Source: Malaya genurostris (Eukaryota; Arthropoda; Insecta; Diptera; Culicidae). Taken from it: 64,000 bases of DNA. The DNA is taken from the NCBI RefSeq assembly GCF_030247185.1, contig NC_080571.1:45500002-45564001 (forward strand), read 5' to 3'. This document shows positions 55,637-64,000 of the stretch, piece after piece. Numbering within the stretch: position 1 is the first letter of the stretch; every line of letters begins with the position of its first letter. A program made the translations under genes and the position numbers. The notes beneath the pieces are model-generated. The model searched no databases and was not told the origin of the DNA. It worked only from the letters and a program-made list of their open reading frames with translations.

Positions 55637-58600
55637 CTGTTGAGAAAAGGAGAAAAAAGTAAATATTGGGTTAGAGTTTTATTTCAATTATCTTTTCAGT
55701 TGAGTGTGATTTTTAATACAGTATTCGTAGTGTGGTTTATAATGATAATTTTTCACATCTTTTGATGTTATTGTTTACAGTGATTTTCATTATTTGAAAA
55801 ACATGTTGAAGACATGATTTACATCCAATAGGTTGTTTAGAAAAAATAGAAATAATTCGATAGCTGACAGCCATTGTGAAGATAACGACAGTTACTTCAA
55901 AAGTAACTTATTTATGTTCATTTCGAATACGATCGAAAAGTGTTTACCAGCGGAACATTGTTGTGAAGCCAAGAAAACAAATCGGTGCTCAGTTATTTGT
56001 CTTTCAACCAACAGGTTTATTTGGAGGTATTTATGAAAACATGGTGTTGAATTCAACAGGACGAACTTATAACTATATTTATGGGAGTTTGAGCTTGAAT
56101 TCTTGAAAGACTTTGGTACAATGATAATGTTATTTTCTGCATACCTTCCACAATGACAGGACGTCAAAGCAACAGAACTGAAAATGAATAGAAGTAGCCG
56201 ATTTAGCAGAAACTCGTTGACATGAACTTGTTAGTGAATGGTTCTGAAATTTGCACTTCTTAATCACATCATCTACAAATTTAGTTCTTTCTAGAGAACT
56301 TCGAAGGACTTGAAATGACCGTCGACTTCCACATTCATATGCGATCTTAAGACCAGGAAGTTGCTTAAAGCCTTCTTCGGCATTGATTCCGCTAGTAGCG
56401 GAGTTTCAGACAATTTGATTACAGTTTTTATTTATTGGAAATGCATGTGTTTTTACAGTAGAAATTAGTGAATATCATATATGCAAATCGATCGATTGTA
56501 ATCTTTTTAGTTTATCTTATATAATTCAAGCATAAATGAAATCATTCCTACGTGATGAAATCCGGTGCTGAGTTTCTACGAAACCCTTTTTTGTGGGGGC
56601 TAATGGTTCACTAATTGCGTTTTAGTCGCTGTTGCTGCTTTCGTTGTTTTTGCTGTAGCAAGCATCGTTATACAAGTTATATTGTATTGTTTTCATATTA
56701 TAACTAGCTGACCCGTCGAACTTCATTTCGCCCAAAAATTATTTGTTCGAATTTATGTTCGGAAAGTAGAATTGTTAAACGACTAAGTGGTTAACGTTTC
56801 TCTTCAATATTTTTATGATTACTTCTCATACAATCAACGGAATCGACACACATTTGCAGCCAAAAAATAGAAACATCCACAAAAATTAATGTGAAATCTT
56901 GAAACACTTCTGTTAAGTAAAAATGTGATTCTTGCTTCCGGTAATCGACAAAAAAGTCCTTAACCAGAATTATGTATTGATAAACTAAATATAATGTTGT
57001 AGTGTTTCTCTTCTAGAGTTGTTCATTTTGTAGAGTAGGATATATTTACAAGTTGTATTTAGCCCAAATAACCAAAAGTTCGTAAAAAAAGATTTGTCTT
57101 AAGAGTCCGTTTGTCACCCGACACAACAGAACAAACTTCTCAGAACTTGTTTTGTACGTTCAAGCTGCCAAAAAAAGCCACGCGAACTTTAGAACTCTAA
57201 TAAAGTGGATATTTTTCAGGTACTGTAAAACTTTTAGTTGCGTAACGACGTTTAAATTTTAATTTGATATTGATCTTACCAATTTGAACATTTTCACAGA
57301 AATTAAATGCAAAATGGCAGTCTCAATCCAATATGGTAATCATCTTGAACATTGGTCCAATTGCCACTTATTAAGTGAGCTTAGAATAATCTAAATCATT
57401 CAATAGCAAAATGCAAGCAAAATCTCTTAGTTTGACCTTAGCGCTCCTACATCACAATCTTTTCATTGATTTATTGAATAATTTTATGATTTGGTCAACT
57501 CACGCTCACAATGACCAATATTAATACGTCTGACTCCATTACATACAATCCATCAACTGGTGAACGATTTTGTTCTCCTACCTACAGCGGTATTAGTCAT
57601 TTAGTAAGCAATAATTCTGATACTCAATTAGGCACGTGGCTCGAAATGACAAATCACATGGATCAAGTGTGCATGTGAAATATCCACACAAAACAACTCG
57701 TTACGCACCAAGCAATTTCTTCACCGATCTAGTATTCTTTTCTTCGACGGCTCAAAACTTATGCAACTTGTTTTGCGCCAAACACTTATCGATGATCTAG
57801 AAATCATTGATGACTTTTTCAACGGAAAATTCCATTTCCATACAAAACAACTTTATGGATTTTTCTCACTTTTCCGGCAAATTTTATTATATTATTTTAT
57901 ATTATATTGCATCGTTTTATAGTATACTAGCTGAATTACCCGGCGTTCCTCGGAAATGTTTCGTGAAGGAAAGTCCGAAAAAAATTCTCTAAGTTGTTCT
58001 GCTTAGTGAAATACTATGATTCCAGTGAAACATAACTTAGACGGCAACTCGGTCGAACAATACTCCGTTCATGTTCAGATTGCGACTATTTCCACGTAAT
58101 TGCTCAAAAATTTCCATCTGATAATAATTATTTTATAACAAAAGGCTGTTTAACATCATAACTACATTCGTACTATAGAATAACGTTTTTATATAATTTA
58201 TTTCACCCCGGCTTTAACCATTTTGGTCGTTCATCGGGGAAGAAAACCTGTAGAAAAACGATTCAGTTAATATAAATGTTGCTGAAAACATATTTACATC
58301 ACCTTGAGTAGATAGTTTTCTCAATTTACATAAAAAAACGCACATTGATTGTATGATTTCGTCAATTCGAATCAATGTGGAGAATACTTATTCCCCCTCC
58401 CTCAAGTGAACATTTTTGTGAACCTCACTTAGTTGCTAGAAATATACTGTACTCGTAAAGACGTACCAATTTTTCGTAAAACTCGATCACTTTTCCTTTA
58501 CCTTTTCATGTTCGGGGCACTTACTCCACTCTCTCATCCTCAAAATAACCTTTTAATCTGTTTTGATTTAACTTCCTTTTTGTCAGTGAACTTAATACAG

Positions 58601-60768
58601 ATCTCCTCCATGATTATTCTGAGTAGTGTAGAAAGTATCCGTGCTTTTCAAAAAATATTGATTCCCACCTTTGGTACATGTGCCAAACTTGGTGACGATT
58701 CGTTTAGTTGTTTCGTAGCTATGCTGAGACTTGAATACACTCACGTTCATAGGCAGATAAGTTTTATTTTCCTTTAGTTCTTTGAATTCCCCGGCAAAAT
58801 GGAACCAGATCTTTTGAAATTATTTGAAGAAAACAGCAATACGCTCAGTAGTTCCGGAGTTATGCCATTACAAACATTACACCCCCCTTTTCAAAGCCAT
58901 TTGCTACATCCGCCCCCCATATAATCATATCTAGTATATGCAAAATGTTTCTATGGTCCTTAAAAAGAATCAATGAGCCCTACTACACTCCGTCCCCCAT
59001 TAAAATACCCTTACTCAGAAGAGCAAGAAGTATTTGTGCCAAGTTTGGTGGCAATCCGTTCAGTAGTTTCGAAGTTATGCCTTTTTAAACATTACACCCC
59101 CCTTTTTAAAGGCACTTGCTACATCCACCCCACGTATAGTTATATCTAAGCTATGCAAAATGTTTCTATGGTCTTTAGAACGTATCGATTCTTGTCAAGT
59201 TATATGAAGAATCTTTCCAAGTCGGGACTCGAACATACTTACGGTAACTTTTTTTCCCAGATGGCTCAACCGATTTTACCATCTTAGATGCAACTGAGAG
59301 GATTTCAGGTACCATACGAATATTCCGATTTTTATTCTGATCCAACTTCGGGATTCGGAGATAGAGTGCTTGAAGTAAATTTCAAGAGTTTTTTGTCATA
59401 AGTAACCACCATGTGAAGGGTAGCGAATTCTTTACATTGGGTAATAATTTTTTCTAGTTTGCAGATCAAGATAGTCTAGGGCCTTAACTAATATCATATT
59501 TTCATCAAATCAAACTCAAATTTACAAGTCTTATAATATCCAAGTCCGACCTTCAATTTGTAGTTTGTCAATCGAAACCGCCATTTAAATCGAAGGTAAA
59601 AAAAAATGTTTTTTTTTAATAGAACTTAAACCAATTTCAGTTCATAGTTCATATTTTCTGATGGTCTTATGATCCAAAATTCCGGTTTTCGGTACCGGAA
59701 ATACCGCAAATAGTGGTTAACATCTTTACAATGCAGCAGACTTCATTTTCTCAAACATGGTTGAATCGATTTTCACTAACTTCAATTCAAATGTAGCATT
59801 TAAATGTATTAAGCAAAATAAGTCTTTAAAACTTGATTATTCCTGATGTAATATACACGAGATAATGAGTAATATTAGAAAGGCACCATTACACCACTAG
59901 GTGGATTAAAACAGGCTTTGGGACTTTGGGACAAAGTCGCATAAAAAGAGTCTTGACAGCATTGGCCGATGACGTGTTGGTTATTGTATGTCGTGAGTGG
60001 TTTGATTTGAATTGGATTCTTCCGCTTCCAAAAACCAAGTAAGAAGGAGTAGACCTCTCCAAGTTCATAGGTAATACTGGAATAACATTACGCAGGTCAG
60101 GGAAAAAAACCTTTTCTGTTTTTACTGTTTTTCTGTTCTATTCATACATTTATTTTATCCAGGAACTGATCGGTGCTCAAGTAGCACATGTAACTTGTTC
60201 AAAAAAAATAAAAACAAAACAGATGCTGCATAATGGTCGCATGACAAACACGACGAAACAAGTCGTATTATGATGGTGACAATGGAGTCAAAATAATGTT
60301 ACGAATTGACATCTCATCATACTTAGTTACAATAAGTTCCTAAGTAACTTTTCGGTAATCTAACTCTTACGACACGCTCGCATTGACTGTTTTTAGTCGC
60401 CAATTGGTCACCGTAACAAAATGCGACAATAACAAAGTGACACACTGTAAGACAAAGTTAAGTATTGATTTCATATCGGTTACCGCATTCGTTGTGATGC
60501 AACAAAGAAATACAAATACAGTGTCGGTTGAAGGCATCCGTACATTATCCCGGACAATAATATTAAATCAATAAGTAGAAAATTCCTTCAATTTAAAAAA
60601 AAAATCGGCTAAAGGTAAATCTGCGCTTATTCGCAAATTGTTTGCCGGTACATATTCGAAGCAAACTTGTTTCGTTTTGGGAAGTACATTCGCACTAACA
60701 GAAAGAATATTTCTACACTTTGTCACGGCAGTGTATGCATGGAAAAACTTATACCAATGGCTACCATT
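55637..60768. other. Probable groucho intron with dispersed repeats
   Basis: No groucho exon or other gene was found. Two copies of a TAGCTGACCCGTCGAACTTC / TAGCTGAATTACCCGGCGTT repeat start at about 56706 and 57928. TGTGCCAA.TTTGGTG with GTTATGCC words recur at 58680, 58850 and 59035. Another CTAGGTGG-ended repeat finishes at about 59910 (CATTACACCACTAGGTGGAT). The 114-residue open frame at 58433-58777 lies inside repeat DNA and has no motif. Confidence 0.45.
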
Positions 60769-60931
60769 AGAGTGCCTATAACCAGAGTGACGACTTCTCA
60801 TCCGTAATGTTGGCAACAATTCAAAACGTTCCATTAGCTTTACATTGAATTGACAGGTCGTTTGCTCGTTTGGAACTAGTAGCTGTCATTCCAAACGAAC
60901 AGCTGTCGTCACTCTGATTATAGTCACTCTA
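60769..60931. mobile_element. 163-bp MITE with 9-bp target duplication
   Basis: The left end AGAGTGCCTATAACCAGAGTGACGAC and the reverse complement of the right end AGAGTGACTATAATCAGAGTGACGAC are inverted repeats. GCTACCATT flanks both sides (60760-60768 and 60932-60940). A 9-bp duplication is typical of Mutator-like elements. Noncoding; a truncated relative is at 50336-50414. Confidence 0.8.
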
Positions 60932-60940
60932 GCTACCATT

Positions 60941-61623
60941 ATGAACGGGGAATGAAATATTCATTAAATTTGAATAAAAGTGCAATTTTTAATTATTGCT
61001 ATTGGTCAACTGTCTTAACTTTGGTATATGGAAAACTAATATTAATCATAAAAAACTCTAATATCTGAACACATTTCGACTTTTTAGCTGTATATTTCAT
61101 ATGACGGGAATAAAAATATGAATATTATATTGTATGTCGATGTTCTGAAACCCAAAATATCGAAGGCGCGCACGTTTTCAATAAGTACAATGATCAACTT
61201 CACCATAAATATCGAATAGCACTTCAATTTTGAGTAGATATAGTGAGTTTAAAGAATATTGAATTCTATATTTTAGCTCTCATTATCGGATGACAATTTT
61301 TGGCCGTAAATGTTGAATGGGAAAAACAACAACAAATTGTAATTTGACACAAACTTATATTTTCTGTTTCATTGTGACTGATTTGCGCGCTGAATCAAAT
61401 CAAATATTCTTTATTGAGAAGTTGTTTGGCAACCCTTTGTAAGTCGCGCAAGCTCCGCCTCTTACGCTTTTCAGGTTACATAGCAGTTATAATGCACGTT
61501 GCAAAGTCTTCAACTTGTTCCATGAATTTGTGTCATATAAGTTACTGTCATTAAAGTGTAATAACGTGTGCTACTTGGGTGATTGCAATATTTTTGATTG
61601 TTGAATCAGAAGTACTGGATTCA
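60941..61623. other. AT-rich noncoding
   Basis: No feature recognised. Confidence 0.35.
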
Positions 61624-61780
61624 CTAGATATCGGTGCTGAACGGTTGTCTTTGGTTGAAGACGTCTTCTATTGGAGTTTCAGCGTGAGCAGGTTGTTTAC
61701 AAAATTGACATGTATTCAGCTGATTCTCGTAGGTAGCCAGCGTTTTACAAGGGTACCTCATACACCGAACCACAAATAAC
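61624..61780 (-). mobile_element. Possible LINE ORF1 fragment
   Basis: Minus-strand frame: YPCKTLATYENQLNTCQFCK, QPAHAETPIED. The pattern of a Tyr-containing strand, then TC.FC...AH, resembles the end of the nucleic-acid-binding domain and first zinc knuckle of jockey-type ORF1 proteins. It is short and the continuing frame beyond 61780 is of a different kind, so the call is weak. Confidence 0.35.
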
Positions 61781-62394
61781 ATAACATAGAATTGCATTAT
61801 GTAAAAACATTCGCACAACATTCCGAATACCGGGGGGAAAATTCCACCGCACCTCCATTTCGATGGAAAGAATTTTTCCGTACTGCGAAATATTTTCTCG
61901 AATTTCCGGGCCCTCTGAAAAAGTCCGGGACCGTCCGGGCGTTCTCCCCTCGACTGAGTCACAGAAGCACACATCTGCTTGGCTGGTAAATGGTGCAAAT
62001 AAACAGATAAAATACATTTTAATCCATCATTGAGACATTACAATTTGGAATAGTGGAATTTTCCATTTGACAAATTAGGTTTTTTTGAACTACATGTAAA
62101 TGGGATTAGGTCACCCGTGGAATTCTTTTGTTTATGTGTGTACATTTTCCATTGAAATCTTATAATTTTGTTTTCCATTAAAAAAAACAGTTCACATCAA
62201 TATTTGTTCAATTGGACTCTATTTGCAAAATGGTTCGAAATTCCCCTCGATTTTTCCAATGACAAAACTGAATATTTTTTATAATTACATTATTAAGTAC
62301 AGTACTCTTTAGCATAGATATTTTGCACGTAGAGTTTTTAGCAGAATACTTTTTTGGCAACGTAATTGTTCGACTGTGACGTAATATCAAGGTA

Positions 62395-63671
62395 AAGACT
62401 GTCCCAGAAGGTATGGATGTAACCAAAAACCGCTGCCATTTCGCAATGGTTCAGAATCTGTCAATTTTTATGGCTGCGTCCTATTGTTTACACTCTTCTC
62501 TAACCACTTGTGCAGTTGTTTATTCGTTTTCATTAGTTTGTTTCGAAATGCGTGGACTTTCAGCAGAACAACATCGAAAAATTGTGTACAAATGGTGCAC
62601 AGAACGCGGACTGTTACTGAGAAAGATAGTGAAAATGGAAGGAGTAAGTGGAAAAGCCGTGCGAAATGCAATCAGGAAGTTCGGTGAGGGTAACCTTTGA
62701 GGATAAACCGAAAACGGGTCGAAAAAAAGGTCCTGTTAACCCTCAGTTGGATAAACGTATACTGAAGGCGTTCGAGCAAAAGAAAGAGGTTTCAGTTCGG
62801 GATGTGGCCAAAAAAGTGGGCACTTCGAAGACAAATGTTCTTCATGCTAAAGAACGTTTGAATCTTCGAATCTATAAGAAGCAGAAACAACCAAAACGTA
62901 GTCCGAAACAAGAAGCATCGATCAGGCCGAGGGTTCGAAAGCTGTACAATACGATTCTTGCTGGAAATTTGAACTGCATAATCATGGACGACGAAACCTA
63001 TGTGAAACAAATCCTTGCCAGGACCACAATATTATACGGTGCGAGAAGGGCAAGTGTTAAACCAGTCCGAGACATCGATTGAAGTCGAAAAATTCTTTAA
63101 GAAAGCTATGGTCTGGCAAGCAATTTGTAGCTGTGGTAAGATTTCGAAACCCTTCATCACCACTGCTTCAATGAACAGCGAAATATACATCAAGAAATGT
63201 TTACAAAAACGACTTCTGCCCATGATTCGAAGCCACAAGGATCCTGTTGTATTCTGGCTAGATCTTGCTTCTTGCCACTACACGAAATCAACGGTAGAAT
63301 GGTCACTTGTCACTTTCGTCCCAAAAGACATGAATCCACCAAATTGCCCACAACTGCGACCAATTAGGAATTTTGGGCATTAACGAAGGCACATCTTAGG
63401 AACCACGGCAGACGAAACCATTGAACAGTTCGAAAAAGATTGAAAAAAAGTGTTAAAACTTGTCGCCAAGAAGTCTGTATGGAATTTAATGAGGAACGTT
63501 CGCAAGTAGGTGCGCCAGCTAGTCTACAATGGCTAAGTAGCAAATGTTGAGAATAATATTCTGTTGTTGTAGTCTAATATCATCAGTATATCGAATAAAA
63601 TTTGAATATCTAACACTTGTGAATTATTTACAGCGAAATCAAAGTGCGTCCATACTTTCTGGGACAGTCTT
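62395..63671 (+). mobile_element. Tc1/mariner element of the DD37E group, 1277 bp
   Basis: Ends AAGACTGTCCCAGAAGGTAT and, inverted, AAGACTGTCCCAGAAAGTAT (A/G difference). TA is present at 62393-62394 and 63672-63673. It is a separate lineage from the copy at 42878 but shares the transposase pattern. Ends are well kept while the gene is broken. Confidence 0.9.
62548..63520 (+). pseudogene. DD37E-type transposase, frameshifted
   Basis: Begins MRGLSAEQHRKIVYKWCTER with helix-turn-helix GVSGKAVRNAIRKFGEG. A frameshift near 62690 follows, then GRKKGPVNPQLDKRILKAFE, first Asp in CIIMDDETYVKQ, another shift near 63030, VWQAICSCGKISKPFITTA, second Asp in FWLDLASCHYTKST. A few residues seem lost after that. 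One base is missing at the expected PIEEFW (reads PIRNFGH then stop), removing the Glu. Inactive. Confidence 0.85.
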
Positions 63672-63705
63672 TATTCAGGAAATATGGCATTATCTATACA
63701 TTTAA

Positions 63706-64000
63706 ATGGCTAAATCGATTCCAGCCGTCATCGTAAAAATTAAACCTTCACACTCTGCTGGACCCGACGGTATCCCGGCAGTTGTCTTGAAGAGTGCAAT
63801 AGTAACTCCCTTATGCCAACTGTTTCAGCTATCACTCACGACCGGTGTCTTTCCCGTTATGTGGAAATGTTTTCAGTTCACAAAAAAGGATACAGAAAAT
63901 TGACAATTATCGTGGAATTACTGCCCTAAGCGCCATCTCTAAATTGTTCGAATTAGTAGTTCTGAAGCCAGTTTTCGACCACTGTGAACAATACATCGCG
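63706..64000 (+). mobile_element. LINE reverse-transcriptase fragment, runs off the window
   Basis: Reads SHSAGPDGIPAVVLKSAI, LCQLFQLSLTTGVFPVMWK, then after a frameshift near 63890 IDNYRGITALSAISKLFELV. These are the N-terminal RT motifs of jockey-like LINE ORF2 (SAGPDGIP, NYRGI). The catalytic FADD-type box would lie beyond 64000. The frameshift suggests a dead copy. Confidence 0.75.

Noticed and set aside
58433..58777. 114-residue open frame
   Set aside because: Lies in dispersed repeat DNA with no start context or recognisable motif.
55637..64000. Searching for groucho Q- and GP-domain exons
   Set aside because: No matching coding segment was seen on the minus strand, so they are taken to lie outside the window.
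1..64000. CRISPR arrays, rRNA genes, bacterial operons
   Set aside because: Spliced insect genes and insect transposons throughout; no regularly spaced identical repeats and no rRNA sequence were seen.

Overview
The window looks like nuclear DNA of a culicine mosquito, Aedes-like. It has ordinary insect genes with small spliced exons (Rab4, Exo84, an SRFBP1-type protein, SGSH, a Krüppel-like factor and the 3' half of groucho). These sit in long AT-rich tracts filled with mosquito-type transposons: ITmD37E, mariner, piggyBac, BEL/Pao, an I-clade LINE with RNase H, jockey-type RT fragments, tRNA-derived SINEs and MITEs. The species call is inference from gene content and transposon families.

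Layout. 1-7.1 kb is a transposon nest: an ITmD37E stump interrupted at TTAA by a decayed piggyBac element, a mariner with its ends intact, then a decayed transposon protein gene of a family I cannot name. 8.9-10.06 kb holds Rab4 (minus strand, three exons). 12.67-19.09 kb is a BEL/Pao element with an open 1977-codon Gag-Pol frame. Its ends are 106-bp inverted repeats containing 35-bp-arm hairpins instead of ordinary LTRs, with a 5-bp target duplication, and it lies inside another repeat. 20.2-23.05 kb has a MITE and then Exo84 (seven exons, 675 aa). Only 62 bp away, in convergent orientation, ends an SRFBP1/BUD22-type gene (minus strand) whose last coding exon is split by a full-length I-clade LINE (23.42-29.44 kb, 14-bp target duplication, both ORFs open).

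30.6-35.2 kb is repeat-rich intergenic DNA with mariner, LINE and SINE remnants. 35.3-36.9 kb is N-sulfoglucosamine sulfohydrolase (SGSH), convergent with a KLF15-like zinc-finger gene (37.2-37.9 kb). 38.7-44.2 kb is a second nest, with a ~240-bp inverted repeat, a fold-back Tc1 derivative with 197-bp arms, a 64-bp palindrome and a dead ITmD37E copy. 46.8-55.6 kb carries eight groucho exons (minus strand: CcN, SP and WD40 regions). Its 5' exons (Q and GP domains) were not found and probably lie beyond the right edge. The groucho introns hold a deleted mariner, MITE pieces and a tRNA-like sequence. 55.6-64 kb is mostly dispersed repeats, with a MITE carrying a 9-bp target duplication, a second Tc1/ITmD37E-type element and a LINE reverse-transcriptase fragment that runs off the window.

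The host genes are independent housekeeping, signalling and developmental genes and do not form a pathway. The most notable signals are the BEL element with inverted hairpin termini, the LINE-split SRFBP1 gene, and several fold-back structures.
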